This document shows, piece by piece, positions 26,636-36,910 of a DNA stretch of 64,000 bases. The first letter of the stretch is position 1, and every line of letters begins with the position of its first letter. Made by a program: the position numbers and the translations under genes. The stretch is from Lytechinus variegatus (Eukaryota > Echinodermata > Echinoidea > Temnopleuroida > Toxopneustidae). The notes beneath the pieces were generated by a model. That model did not search any database, was not told where the DNA came from, and was given only the letters and a program-made list of their open reading frames with translations. Where the stretch lies: positions 30,786,411 through 30,850,410 of the forward strand of contig NC_054749.1 of assembly GCF_018143015.1 (NCBI RefSeq), read 5' to 3'.

Positions 26636-29632
26636 CTTTGCTAATGATAATGATGATCATAATGATAATGGTAATTGTGACAATACCAGTAATGCTGGTG
26701 AATGGTGATGGTAATTATGATTGTGATGGTGATTATAGTCTCATTGATGATTATGGTGGTGTTAGTGGTTATGGTGATGGTGATAGTGATAATATTGCCA
26801 ATGATTGTAATAATGAAGATGACATGATAAATATGATTATCAGACTAATACCAAACCAACATTAGCTAAATATATACACACACAAGTCAATCCAGTCAGT
26901 TTGAAGAAGAATCATCAATCTTCTCTTGCAGAAAACCTTGATATGTGGGAGAACTTGACTGTTGCTGATGCCTTGGAGCCAGTACAATTTGATGATGGTG
27001 AGAAGATTGTTGTACAAGGAGAACAGGGTGATGATTTCTTCATGATCATTGAGGTAGGTATACATATGGTAAATCACCACTTGGTTTACAACCACTTGGT
27101 CTACAATTGGTTTGTTCTCTTCTTGCTAGGTCTACTTTCCATTTGGTCTCATCCAACTTGGTCTAGTCATAGTTCCTCTGGTTTATTTCCAATTTGTTTA
27201 ATACCAATTCAATTACCAACTCATCTACTATCATTTGGTCTACCATCAGGCCGTCCACTATCCGCACAGTCTAATTGCCATTTCGTCCACGCACCATTTC
27301 TTCCAATAACCAGCTGATCTTATCGCCATTTGGTTGTAATGGGAACAAACCTAGCTGTATGGCAGAGCGGCCTCTCTTAATACAGCTAGGTTTGTTCCCA
27401 TTACAACCAAATGGCAATAAGATCAGCCTCCTTTTGGGTCTCTTATGCTGTAAACCAAGAGGCAGTTTTTACTTGCACAGTGCACATTCACTTTTAATGT
27501 ATATAAGTTAAATTTCAAATTACTTCACCATGACACCTCGCACTGATACACAAAATGTTTTCATCCCGGGATAGCTTTGAAGCTGATGAAAGGGATTACT
27601 ATTCAAGGTTCAAGGTACTTATACCATTTCATGTAATTGGATTAAGTGTTAATTGGGCGAAATGAATGAAAATGAAATGGGTATTTGACCAACTACAATT
27701 ACATTATTAGACAAAATGGTCGTAGACGAATTGGTGATTAGATGAAGTGATTATTGGACCAAATATTTATCGGACCAAATGGTTGTTAAACAAAATGTTG
27801 ATGGACAGAATGGCATTAGAGTAAATGTATGTAGACAATGTGATGGGTGGACGAGTTGGCAATAGACAAATTGGCAATTTACTCTTCCTCTACACCCAAT
27901 TATATTTAGTCCATTTACCATTTTGTCAAAATTGCAGTTAGGCTTTTCCCATTTTGTCTAATATCCATTTGGTCTAACACCACTTAGTCTCTATGGCTCG
28001 TATTAGAGGAATTGCTTATGAACCAAATTTACACACGACAAAGTGTGAAAAAGGGGAAGTAGGAATCAGACCATATCTGCATTTGAGTAAGTGACAGTCC
28101 AAGTGATGTTGCATCAAATATTAATTAGACCAAAGTTGGAGTAGACCAAGTGGGTGTAGCTATATGGTAGTGCTAACCGATCTGATAATTAAACCATCTG
28201 CTAGTAGACATAGTTTTCTGAAGTTGGGTTTAATTTAAACTCTGATTTTAAGTTGTGGTTTAACTATGGAACGCCAGTTGTTTCATAAATCTTTAACTCT
28301 GGAGGTTCAATGTATCCGCTCATTTGCTCCCAAAACATTCTTAACTGCCTGGGAAAGATAAGTATGACAGTTGTCTTCACCTTTAAAGAATTAGTAAAGA
28401 GCACAGTAAACATGTGAAGCAATCACTGTAAACAAAATTTTGAAACATTTGGCTTCCCATAATTTTAGCATAGAGTTAGACCATAGTCTAAGTTAAACCC
28501 CACTTCAGAATACTGGCCAAAGTGAATTCAAACCATCTAAACAACATCTTGCATATTGCACTATTGCATTACTAATTTGAAATGCCTTTTTAAGTATCAT
28601 AAGATGCTCTGCTTTATATCATCTGTAGTTCCTCCCATTGTAATCTTATCTCAGCTAAATATCGGAATACCAATTTTCTTTTAAATGTAAAATCAAACAG
28701 ATTTAAAAATAAAAACCTTTCTGAGAATACTACCCCTAAAATGAAAATAACCTGGTTCATCTGTGACTTTATGGTGATGTGTGTTTTTTTCTTTCCCTGT
28801 CCTTAATCTAGGGCCAAGCAGCTGTTCTTCAGCGCCATGGCAACGACTCAGACATGATTGAAGTGGGCAAACTAGGACCATCGGATTACTTTGGTAAGCC
28901 CATGCCGAACCCGGGGTGTTGCCAGAATTTATTTGTGATCGATTGCAAATTTATTTTGTAATCAATTTTAAGCTGTATTTGATCAGTGTATACTCCTTAT
29001 GGCAAGTAGCAAATTAAAGTGCAAATTTGCAATTAATTGCAAGATTTGATTGATGATGGAACCCAGAAATGGCTTGCAATTGATCACAAGTTTCTAGCAT
29101 CGTCCCATTATGATTCTATATTTTTCATGAGGAATCAAACCAAATATTTCAATTGATTCAGAGGAAAATTGAAACATACCATATTTCATTTAATAAAATA
29201 CAAAGATAGTGAGTGTGTGACATCATCCGTTCCCTTATTTTCACTGTTTGATCAAAATAAGCGTAATAAATATCCTAACTTTCTTATTTTCCATCTGAAT
29301 TTGATGAAATTGTCAGTGTTATCCTTGTTTGATTTATTATGTGTTTAATTAAATCAACTTTTGGTCGAGGTGGAGTTGCCCCTTTAAGGTATTTTTTTTA
29401 ATGAAATATCGAGTTCAATGATTTTCATATTGTCACTTTCTTTTTATTTTGTCAATTAGGTGAGATTGCCTTACTGCTAGACCGACCCCGTGCTGCCACC
29501 GTGGTGGCCCGTGGCCCCTTGAAGTGTGTCAAACTGGACAGACAACGCTTCGAGCGTGTTCTTGGACCTTGTCAGGAGATCCTCAAGAGGAATATCTCCA
29601 GTTACAACAGCTTCGTACAGCTCTCTGTATAG
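12671..29632 (+). CDS. PRKAR1A: PKA type I regulatory subunit, ten exons, N-terminus outside window
   Basis: The regulatory subunit of cAMP-dependent protein kinase holds the catalytic subunit inactive in the cytosol and releases it when cAMP binds. Ten exons with GT/AG boundaries and continuous phase give about 326 residues ending in TAG. In visible numbering, residues 39-46 are the pseudosubstrate RRRRGAFS; an Ala at the phospho-site position marks type I rather than type II. The first cyclic-nucleotide-binding domain has its phosphate-binding cassette at 145-159 ([15 protein letters not shown], with Glu147 and Arg156). The second has [15 protein letters not shown] at 269-283 (Glu271, Arg280). 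The C-terminus YNSFVQLSV closely matches vertebrate RI-alpha (YNSFVSLSV). Human RI-alpha has 381 residues, so about 55 N-terminal residues, the dimerisation/docking helices that bind AKAPs, are missing upstream. Vertebrate RI-alpha and RI-beta are equally related to an invertebrate RI, so the symbol means the RI orthologue. Confidence 0.96.
12969..13279. mobile_element. MITE with CAGAGTTCCCACAG ends
   Basis: The left end CAGAGTTCCCACAGTCATGG and right end CTGTGGGAACCCT are inverted. Repeated TCATGGAAA words occur inside. It sits in the first visible PKA RI intron, about 115 bp after the exon. The CAGRG terminus suggests hAT. No clear target duplication. Confidence 0.7.
14618..14709 (+). CDS. 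PRKAR1A: PKA RI exon b
   Basis: The exon has 92 bp after TTCTCAG and ends at GTAGGT. It encodes [19 protein letters not shown] and [11 protein letters not shown]. This is the helical entry to the first cAMP-binding domain and is almost identical to vertebrate RI. The last codon is split with the next exon (AG/T, Ser). Confidence 0.95.
15297..15699. mobile_element. TTAA-flanked element nested in the fold-back
   Basis: It is bounded by TTAA at 15297-15300 and 15696-15699, with ends AAAGGTAAATGCTAG and CTGGAATTTCTCTTTAA. It includes the perfect palindrome at 15464-15487. The nesting gives relative age: the outer element is older. Confidence 0.55.
15464..15487. repeat. 24-bp perfect GC-rich palindrome
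   Basis: TAGGGCGTCGGG is followed directly by its exact complement CCCGACGCCCTA, in an AT-rich setting. Confidence 0.95.
17103..17164 (+). CDS. PRKAR1A: PKA RI exon c
   Basis: The exon has 62 bp after TTACTCCAG and ends before GTCAGT. It encodes [20 protein letters not shown], the first strands of cAMP-binding domain A. The final Gly codon is split with the next exon. Confidence 0.95.
17165..21386 (+). other. Largest internal PKA RI intron seen
   Basis: 4.2 kb. A 133-codon open frame at 17245-17646 has no recognised motif and begins in sequence resembling a transposon end (GGAATCCAACCC at 17223). Apart from the TTAA MITE at 20060, nothing further was recognised. Confidence 0.6.
20060..20662. 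mobile_element. TTAA-type palindromic MITE (AAAGGGGAATCCA family)
   Basis: TTAA at 20060-20063 and 20659-20662 flanks inverted ends AGGGGAATCCAACCC and GGCTGGATTCCCCT. The arms continue to match inward: AGAAAAATCAGACAAGTTG against CAATGAGAAAGTTATAGC-type sequence. No coding capacity. It lies in a PKA RI intron. Confidence 0.85.
21387..21433 (+). CDS. PRKAR1A: PKA RI exon d
   Basis: The exon has 47 bp after TTGTGTAG and ends before GTAAGT. It encodes [16 protein letters not shown], the conserved beta-turn of domain A (human: [16 protein letters not shown]). Confidence 0.95.
23498..23596 (+). CDS. PRKAR1A: PKA RI exon e: phosphate-binding cassette A
   Basis: The exon has 99 bp (33 codons) after GTGTAG and ends before GTACGT. 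It carries the domain A cAMP cassette [17 protein letters not shown] with the Glu and Arg that contact ribose and phosphate. Confidence 0.96.
23666..23880. mobile_element. MITE with CAGAGTTGCCAATT ends
   Basis: The left end CAGAGTTGCCAATTAGTAGG and right end GGTTGGCAATTCTCTA are inverted. TAGGATTT words repeat inside. It is hAT-like by its CAGAG start. It lies about 70 bp after a PKA RI exon, with no effect visible on the splice sites. Confidence 0.68.
24632..24691 (+). CDS. PRKAR1A: PKA RI exon f
   Basis: The exon has 60 bp (20 codons) after TTTTGTCAG and ends before GTAAGT. It encodes [20 protein letters not shown], which includes the Trp (human RI-alpha W260) that caps the adenine of cAMP bound in domain A. 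Confidence 0.95.
26190..26250 (+). CDS. PRKAR1A: PKA RI exon g
   Basis: The exon has 61 bp after TTTTACAG and ends before GTAAGT. It encodes [20 protein letters not shown], the helix joining domains A and B. The following 680-bp intron starts almost at once with a GAT microsatellite. Confidence 0.95.
26280..26800 (+). repeat. GAT/GGT trinucleotide microsatellite in a PKA RI intron
   Basis: About 500 bp of (GAT)n with GGT and GAC interruptions starts 30 bp after a PKA RI exon and ends about 130 bp before the next. It gives poly-Asp and poly-Met open frames that are artefacts. Confidence 0.95.
26932..27053 (+). CDS. PRKAR1A: PKA RI exon h
   Basis: The exon has 122 bp after TTCTCTTGCAG and ends before GTAGGT. 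It encodes [20 protein letters not shown] followed by the [17 protein letters not shown] strands of cAMP-binding domain B. Confidence 0.95.
27061..28170. repeat. Degenerate ATTTGGTCTA repeats in alternating orientation
   Basis: Words like CATTTGGTCTAC recur about every 22-24 bp at 27075-27310. Their complement (TAGACAAATTGG type) recurs at 27700-27880, and the forward form returns at 27900-28000. It fills most of the intron between PKA RI exons h and i. No coding signal. Confidence 0.75.
27314..27426. repeat. Hairpin with 47-bp arms, 19-nt loop
   Basis: The arms 27314-27360 and 27380-27426 are complementary at 46 of 47 positions (outer CTGATCTTAT, inner CTAGCTGTAT). The loop is 27361-27379. 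It contains the CATTTGGTTGTAA word related to the surrounding repeats. It could be a recent inverted duplication or a small-RNA source. Confidence 0.9.
28812..28893 (+). CDS. PRKAR1A: PKA RI exon i
   Basis: The exon has 82 bp after TTAATCTAG and ends before GTAAGC. It encodes [20 protein letters not shown] then LGPSDYF. The variable loop HGNDSDM replaces vertebrate RSENEEF. The Gly of the domain B cassette is split across the splice. Confidence 0.95.
29155..29397 (+). mobile_element. Right half of a TTAA palindromic MITE
   Basis: The stretch GAGTGTGTGACATCATCCG..TGATGAAATTGTCAGTGTTA and the end GTGGAGTTGCCCCTTTAA match the right halves at 61006 and 62391. The left half is missing or too diverged. 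It ends about 60 bp before the last PKA RI exon. Confidence 0.65.
29460..29632 (+). CDS. PRKAR1A: PKA RI terminal exon with stop
   Basis: The exon has 173 coding bp after GTCAATTAG. It holds the domain B cassette [19 protein letters not shown], the C-terminal helix with RFERVLGPC, the end YNSFVQLSV and a TAG stop at 29630-29632. A pyrimidine-rich 3' untranslated region follows. Confidence 0.96.
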
Positions 29633-30135
29633 ATCTCATCTCTCGTACTATTCCTCTCCATTCTCCAGCTTGCTCCCTCCATCCGTATCCCATTCTCTCC
29701 TACTGTCTGGAAACCTCCCTTGCACACCCCATCATGTCCCTTCTCTCTATTCCAATTCTGTTTGTCTCTCTCAGTCTCTCCTTCCTAGTTTCCCTCTGAT
29801 CACTTCTTTCTTCCTTTCATAACTCCTCTTGTTCTTCCTCTCTTTCTCTTTAAGAAGATTACTAAGGTTTGTCTTCATTTTAATTCAACAATTAAGAGGG
29901 TATGGTGTAGGACTGTAGCTTCAGAGATCCACAGTGTTATGTCATAGGGTCCCCTTCCCATGTTACGTTACACCTCAATTGTCTGGTTCGGAAGGTTTCA
30001 TTACCTCTGAGTACAGACCCTCTTATTAATTGCCATTAATGTGGTAATAGAGGTTGAATATAAAGGTAGTTTCTATGGTATTAAGGTATTTTTAAACCCA
30101 GGAGGGTAGCTCTAGCATTGATCAGGGTAGCATGT

Positions 30136-30178
30136 CATGAACAAATAGTCAGTGACATTGGCCGACTATTTGTTCATG
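30136..30178. repeat. 15-bp-arm inverted repeat
   Basis: CATGAACAAATAGTC and its exact complement GACTATTTGTTCATG flank a 13-nt loop. Nearby ATCCTTGCATCTGAT recurs at 10631, so both may be pieces of one dispersed element family. Confidence 0.8.
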
Positions 30179-31680
30179 AAATGATACTGCAAATCCTTGC
30201 ATCTGATTTGCTAAGAGCCATTTAGTAAGTGAAATCACTGACAAAACTGTTCATGAAACTCCCCTTGTAATACTCTTGATTGATTCTCTATTATTATGGG
30301 GGGCTGCTATGGAGCTGTGTTATTTTTAATCTGCGTGTACATTATCCCACGACAGATATGCATCTCATGCTTTGCAGAACAGTAGTATGTACATTTAATT
30401 ATGCGGATTACATTGAGGCAGTGCAGGAAACGCCTTGTGTCCTACATATTCCAAATCAAAGGATTCTAGGTATTGGATATGCCATGATATACTAGTAGGT
30501 GATTTTGACTGAGAGCACGTCATGTCTCATTATATCTGAAGAAATAGGAGGCTGAACACTAGCCAGCAGTACCATTTTTCTGAAGATACATCATTCTGTA
30601 GAATATGTACACATTCTCGAGATAACACCAATGAAGGAAAAATAAATTGTGTCTTTCCTCTAGAATGAGGAGACAATTGATGTACTTCATTCTAATCTTT
30701 GTTATCTTGGAGTATTCATTAGTCATTAGAGTATTGAAGGGTATCTGAAAACAGTTTCTCAACATGCTTGGAGTGCTGAAAGTCCAATTCTCATTGAGAG
30801 AAACTATTATGACACCAGTATATGAGTTTATCCCTGGCAGATGTACATGTAATTTGCTTTCATATAATATACCTGCCTTTTAGCAGTTGGAGAGGAGGTG
30901 GGATGTAGACTACTCTAGATGAATAGATAATATCTTATTTATTGTGATTGAAGGTCCCCGAACCGATGAGGTGGGTGGGCTTGAATTTACCATGCTTGGA
31001 TTGGCATGGGTAGTCCAGGATCCTTGTCTGTGTCCCATGGGTTTCTGTTTAACCCTGTGTATGTATATAGATGACATTGTTTATTCATTAGTCACTGGTG
31101 CTGTGTGTTAATGGAGAGAGAGGGTTTGACATCGCTCAATAGTACAACGTTTAACTTGAATTTGTTCTTGTAAACTTTTAAGAGGTTATGCATGATTTTC
31201 ATAACTCTTCTTATCATTCTTAACATGAATATTTGGATTTGTTTTCAACTAGTGCATCATTGAATTTCTCAGTACAGTTTTGTGTGGGGTAGTATTGATA
31301 ATCGAGACTCGACCAACTCTTTGTTTCTCTCTCTGATTTCTCTTATTTACTTTTGTTTCATTGTACTTCGTATGTACAGAATTTTATGTGCGTTGATATC
31401 AGCAAAATATTTGAGATCCTCTAGAGAAAAAAAGGTAGAGGAAATACTGCCTCTGGACTTCAGTATTAAATTCATATCAATTCTGTTTGAAAATCTGCCC
31501 ATGAAAACTATATATATGCTGTAAAATCAATGTTATAATGCCCATCTTACTAACAGATGCAATCGATCCAATCAATAATAATTATGGAAATCAATGTCAA
31601 AGTTCTTCATATAGGAAAAGTGCACAAAATGTCTCTTTGGAAATGAGGAGCACAGTTTTACTCGCAGGAATATATATCTG

Positions 31681-31910
31681 GGGCCTGTTTCACAAAAGGG
31701 CAGTTACAAGCTACTGAAATCTTTTGATTTGATTGGCTGATGGCAAACTTGTTATAGAAATTATGCATTTGTTATTACTATTCTTTATGAATTGGGACTG
31801 TTATCTAGAAAGTTCCTGGAATTGACAAAATTATAAGATTTTGGGGTCATTAGCTTTCCATATTTGGGGTTAGTTGGATCAATCGCAGCTTGTTGTAAGA
31901 CAGGGCCCTG
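31681..31910. mobile_element. MITE with GGGCCTGTTTCAC ends
   Basis: GGGCCTGTTTCACAAAAG with CAGTTACAAGC at the left is matched by GCTTGTTGTAAGACAGGGCCC at the right in inverted form. About 230 bp, no open frame. Confidence 0.7.
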
Positions 31911-32010
31911 GTTAGTACATCGACTCCGGGATCAGACTGAGAAGCACAAAGTTTCTTTGCATATTATTATAAAGGGGCACCACTCTTGCAGGAAGCCGAT
32001 TCTTGTTTCA

Positions 32011-32229
32011 TACACTGCAAAAATCAGTAGTGTTGAAATTACACCACAGGTGTTTACAAGAGGATTACACCAGTGTTAACTTCATGATGTAAGTTACTAA
32101 AGAATATTCTGCTTGTTAGCACCTTTGGTGTTATATTCAAACCTAGTCATGTACCTTTAACACTTTAGAGTAAAGTCCTCTCAGAACATCTATTGGTGTT
32201 ATTCCTAACACTGCAGTTTTTGCAGTGTA
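32011..32229. mobile_element. GGTGTTA inverted-repeat element, copy 1
   Basis: The ends are TACACTGCAAAAATCAG and CTGCAGTTTTTGCAGTGTA. TGTTA/TAACAC words occur throughout. 219 bp, no open frame. Confidence 0.75.
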
Positions 32230-34247
32230 CTAATATCTTCTTGGTAAGACGATTAACAGATATGTCATTATGACTTCATCGAGTGATGAATGTCAATGGT
32301 AATTGGAATGATTTTTAATGTGTTTTCTCATGTATCAGATAAGTGGTGTGCTTTTATTATTGTATTAATGTTAATATTCCAGAACAACCTTTGAAATGTG
32401 TTCAAGTACTTGTCTTTTTAACTACCCGAAGCTTGTAAATAGAACCATGTGTAGTTAGAATCCCTATGGTCTTTTGGAGATATCTCTTATAATTTTTGCC
32501 CATTATAAATAAAGCACCAAACGTCTCATTTGATATGATTACATTTTTAAATTGATATATTATTTGTTAATATTTTCTGTAATTCTACATGCCACCATGA
32601 AGGGAATTATGATAATATCATTCTCTGGACTTCATGTATACCTTCTTTTGAACTATTTTTTTTCTTGCACAATAGATTGTTTATAGATATATAAAAAGAG
32701 CATTAACTATTGAATATCTGTGTGTTGTCTTTTCTTGTAGAGTATACCCTGAAAAAAAATGTTCTGTGAAATTATATTATACTATCATTAAATTCAATGA
32801 ATGGTGGTGTCTAAAGAAATTACCTTGGTTTCTTGAGCTTGTTTTATTTATATGTGTCCATAGTGTAATGTTAAAATTTAGCGTAAATATTAGCATTATT
32901 TTTTTTTCTTTCTTTCTGCTACAAAATAAGCATTAAAGGAAAATCCAAACCATATGAAAGATTTTTTTTAAATAATAGCATAAATATGGAAAGGAGCATA
33001 AAGGTGAAAGTTTGAAGAATATCAGACAAAAAATGGAACAGAAGAGAATGGAACAACATCTGAAGTTGCAGACTGGAAATACACAAAGATAAGAATACAT
33101 GTACAAATCTATAGTTTCCCTATGAATAGCTCATAGATATTGTTGATTTGTTGTAAATATCAGGGTGGATGAAAAAAAGTGAGAAATTTGTCAAAAGTTT
33201 TAAGATTGACAGGTGGTATTTTAAAGCACTTACAGCTTGAATATTATGTTAGTAATAGTATAGACCTGCTAATTACATGTATAAAACTGTTTATTTTTTT
33301 TAGTTTCTCAACATTTCGAGGGGGGTTATGTTGGGGGGCAAATACCTGAATGCATTCCACCTCCATTATTTGGTGCTCCCACGCTGTTAAAGACATTTTT
33401 GTTTTACCTGGTCCAAGAAGTCCTCTTTTTCCTGAACCAGTGGGATAGTAGTCCTTACAATTTGTCACAATCTACTCACAAGGATGCCAATTTGACATTT
33501 AAATCATCTATAAAGTGATTTTATATTTGAAACAGCATTAATTTTTCAGATTACTTTTTCTTTCTTTCAGTCTTTTACTTATCTTGTCAGTTTGCTCCTT
33601 CCAAATAATCATTTATCATTTTATTATTTCAGTGCTTGTATGTATTATCAAACAACTAAAGGACCAGTGGCTGATATGCTATCCAAGGGATCTGGTAATG
33701 CAGATTAATCAATGCCTCACTTTAGAGCACAAACACATGCATCAAGGGAATCGAACTAATCTAGTGACATGAAGAGGCAGGAGCCAGGGAGACCCCCCCC
33801 CCCCTATTTCCATGATTTTCAATTAATTAAAAAAAAATGACGAGAGCAAGGGGGAAGGAAGATTAGTATAAAAGAAAATAAGAGAATGAGGTTTGGATCG
33901 TTTAACTTTATATACCTATTGTTGAATCGAGAATAAAAAAGGATGTTCCTTAAGGTCATCTTGCCTCCCCTCGTCAAAATATTAACGAGGAAACTGGGCC
34001 GCTATGACTGTACAAAGTTTTCACACAGTTGTCAAGAATAAATGGTTGTAAATAAAATAACACCTGCCATCAGATCATGGTATCTCCAAATTATTTTTCA
34101 ACTAAATGAAATTTAAAAGATAACTAAATGAACTAAAAATATCGATTCAGGGATATACATAAAGGGGACATTCGTAATTATGTATGTTTGTTTTTTTCAT
34201 TCGACGATGGCAATTTAAAAAAAAGGAAAAAGGTTTGGCCAATTTTT

Positions 34248-34320
34248 CACCTCCGGTGGGACTCGAACCCACAATCCCCGGTTTAGGAGACCGATGCCTT
34301 ATCCATTAGGCCACGGAGGC
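34248..34320 (-). tRNA. tRNA-Arg(CCT), array copy 1
   Basis: This 73-nt cloverleaf has acceptor GCCTCCG/CGGAGGT, anticodon loop CTCCTAA (anticodon CCT, reads AGG) and T-arm GTGGG-TTCGAGT-CCCAC. The B box GGTTCGAGTCC and A box TGGCCTAATGG are intact. A-rich + strand sequence at 34217-34231 gives Pol III T-run terminators on the - strand. It is identical to the copies at 36838, 39417, 41357 and 63831. Confidence 0.95.
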
Positions 34321-34380
34321 AGATATTCTACAAACAACCTTTAGGCAACCGTAGTCCTCGGATTAGAGATCATTATGGAA

Positions 34381-34461
34381 GTGCCGTGGCCGAGTGGTCT
34401 TAGGGGGTCTAAGGCGCCAACTAGACTTTGAAAGTCCGGGGTTCGTTCTATGCCCGTGAGC
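34381..34461 (+). pseudogene. Degenerate tRNA-like sequence (Ser/Leu type)
   Basis: The D-arm GGCCGAGTGGTC and CTAAGGCGCC resemble type II tRNAs, and GACTTTGAAAGTC resembles a Ser(TGA) anticodon arm. A duplicated GGTCT..GGTCTAAGG segment lies in the D-arm. The T-arm (GGGGTTCGTTCTATGCCC) pairs poorly and no proper variable arm is seen. It lies opposite in strand to the tRNA-Arg array. Probably a relic. Confidence 0.45.
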
Positions 34462-34539
34462 AAAGTATTTAATCGACAGTGCTCTTTTATCCTGCATTCA
34501 AATAAATGGAAATGTTATATGCACTCTTCGAAACTAGGT

Positions 34540-34962
34540 GTGGATTTAAAAAAAGTAGTGACCTATATTTTGGAGCCAACCCGTTTTTGTGATTTTCCTA
34601 TTTCTCCAGACGAAAATTACCTTCCTTTTATAGTGAACCCTTTGTTTTTGCTTGTCAAATTTCTTAGGACAAAAATAACTTTCATTTTGGTAGTGAAACC
34701 CTTTCTTCACTTTTTTTTGAGGGGGGGGGTCGTCAAATTTCTTGGTACCAAAATGTCCTTTATTTAGTAGTGAAAGCCTTTTTTGGGGTTGTCTTATTTT
34801 CTCTGTACCAAAGTAACCTTAACTTTCTAAAGTGACCCCCCCCCTTTTGTCATTTTTTTTTCATCAGCACCCCCTGTAAATTGTTTCCCAGCTAAGACCC
34901 TGGTCAAATCCCAACCTTGGAAAAAAAAAGGAAGAAGAAACTAGATGCGCCCCTGCAATGGC
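34540..34962 (+). repeat. Degenerate repeats of CAAATTTCTTNGNAC type
   Basis: Four imperfect units of about 65 bp (TTGTCAAATTTCTTAGGACA, AAAATAACTTTCATTTTGGT, AGTGAAACCC) end in GATGCGCCCCTGCAATGG, an end seen in small transposons here. No gene. Confidence 0.55.
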
Positions 34963-35674
34963 TATTCTAAACATTTGATCAACTATCATGGTCATCTTAA
35001 CTGTTATCATAGAAGGAAACCTGATGATGATCTAACACTTGACCTAGTTTTATTATCATGATTTTCTCAATGCATTCAACAAAATATTACAAAAAAGTGA
35101 TAGAGAAATGGGGAAGAAAGGCATGCAAAGAAAGGCGAGCTTTAAAGAAAATGAGAAGTTTGGGTCGTTTAACTCTTTAATAAACCTTGAATTGAGCCAA
35201 AGTCATGTTCCTTAAGGTAGTTTTGCCCCCCCCCCATAACAAATAATGCCGACCCTGGTAACATGGTGAATGTAGTAACATGGCAATATGAATAGAATGG
35301 AGGGAATAGGGCCGCTGGGATTATAAAAGTGTTTACAGACTTGTCAGGGAGGGGGGTGTGAGTATAATATAAACCGATCTGCAATTAATGAGATCTCCAA
35401 ACCATTTTTCTTTCAAGTTTTACTTCAATTCATATACTGACCGTGTCATGGTCATTTGAGGAGATTACAGAGTGTCGAAAGAACAAGAAATGAGAGACAG
35501 AAAATTTCATGATAGGGGGTCGGACGTATATGGAATTTAACCAATTAAAAATATCGGAACAGACATAGACATTACGGGAAATTCTTTGACAGTCGTATTT
35601 GCTACTTTTTTAACGACGATGGCAACTTTTAAAAGAGAGAGGGGGAGGGGGTTATGGTCCATGTTGACCATTTT

Positions 35675-35746
35675 CATCTCCGGTGGGACTCGAACCAAAA
35701 ATCCCCGGTTTAGGAGACCGATCCTTATCCATTAGGCCACGGAGGC
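35675..35746 (-). pseudogene. tRNA-Arg(CCT)-derived, degenerate array copy 2
   Basis: This copy has the CCT anticodon and acceptor stem of its neighbours. It is one base shorter in the D-arm, and the T-stem 5' side is altered, so T-stem pairing is lost. Likely inactive. Confidence 0.8.
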
Positions 35747-35965
35747 AGATAATTTATAATAAATCTATAGGCAATTACTGTCCTGCCATTGAGTATAGGC
35801 CTTTCTAGTCTTACTCCGGATATTTCAGCAGAAGCTTGCAAAAAATCGCTGTTCTATACATTCGACCAAATATCATCGTCATCTTATTTGTGATCATTGA
35901 AGTAAGCCTGGTGATATTCTAATATTCCTAACTTTTCATTATTTGCTCGCTGTAAAACGTAGGCC

Positions 35966-35968
<3 letters not shown>

Positions 35969-36004
<36 letters not shown>

Positions 36005-36006
36005 TA
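35969..36006. repeat. TA dinucleotide repeat
   Basis: A run of alternating TA with a short CA interruption, between array copies 2 and 3. A shorter TA run is at 51384-51403. Confidence 0.85.
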
Positions 36007-36520
36007 AACGTAGGACATATACTTATCAACACAATTTTCAATGCATTCAACAAATAAAAAAGACGAGAAGACAAAAAACGAAAATAGACGATAGGGTCGT
36101 TCAGTTTCATTATACGCCTATTATTAAGTTGAAAAAAAAAAAACATGTTCCTTTAGGTCGTTTTGCCCCCCTCCATTAAAAATAGTGCCGCCCCATGCAA
36201 CAGTTTGAATAGTTTGACGATTTACAGTAAATAACAAATGGATGGAGGGAAGCAGCTTGTAAAGATACACTAAGTTGACCCCTATGACTGAAGAATGTTG
36301 AAGAGTTGTCAAAAATAGCAAGCCTGACAGTGGCTATAAACCAGAATACTTGCCATTAGATCAGTGTGTCTCCAAACTATTTTCCAACTAAATCTAGTAA
36401 AAAATATCAGAACAGCCATAAACATAACGGGAAATTTGCTACTATGAGTTTTTACCGACGATGGCAAACTTAAAGAGAGAGGAGAAAAAGGATTTGTTAC
36501 TGTCCATGTTGGCCAATTTT

Positions 36521-36593
36521 CACCTCCGGTGGGACTTGAACCCACAATCCCCGGTTTAGGAGACCGATGCCTTATCCATTAGGCCACGGAGGC
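36521..36593 (-). tRNA. tRNA-Arg(CCT), array copy 3
   Basis: This 73-nt copy differs from the main type only in the T-loop (TTCAAGT instead of TTCGAGT), which also changes the B box by one base. The cloverleaf is intact. The usual 'GACGATGGCAAA' flank precedes it on the + strand. Confidence 0.88.
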
Positions 36594-36837
36594 AGATATT
36601 CTACACATGGTATTTAGGCAATCACTGCCCTTCCATTGAGTAGTCCTATCTAGATCATAATTATGAATGGCGGAAGATTTTTTTCTGACTCTTGGTGCTT
36701 TATTCAAGCAGTTATTCGCCCAAAATCATCGTCATCTTATTTTTCATCATCGAAGGAATCTTGATGACATTCTAATACTCCACATTAATTATTTTGTTAG
36801 CTCTAGAAGGTATCATTACTTAAAAAAAAAAACTTTT

Positions 36838-36910
36838 CACCTCCGGTGGGACTCGAACCCACAATCCCCGGTTTAGGAGACCGATGCCTTATCCATTAGG
36901 CCACGGAGGC
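36838..36910 (-). tRNA. tRNA-Arg(CCT), array copy 4
   Basis: It is identical to copy 1 over 73 nt. An 11-base A run on the + strand at 36822-36832 gives a strong Pol III T-run terminator. It lies only 245 bp from copy 3, the closest spacing in the array. Confidence 0.95.

Larger units (their letters stand above)
29633..32513 (+). other. Probable PKA RI 3' UTR and flank
   Basis: No coding signal is seen after the stop. A CT-rich stretch runs to about 29860. AATAAA words occur at 30641-30646 and 32508-32513 and are candidate polyadenylation signals, but neither can be chosen from sequence alone. A short inverted repeat at 30136-30178 and two small transposon copies (31681-31910, 32011-32229) lie inside, so the true transcript end may be nearer the stop. 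Confidence 0.4.

Noticed and set aside
26214-26865. Poly-Asp, poly-Met and poly-Ile open frames
   Set aside because: They come from the GAT microsatellite within an intron; only the first 37 bases are true exon.
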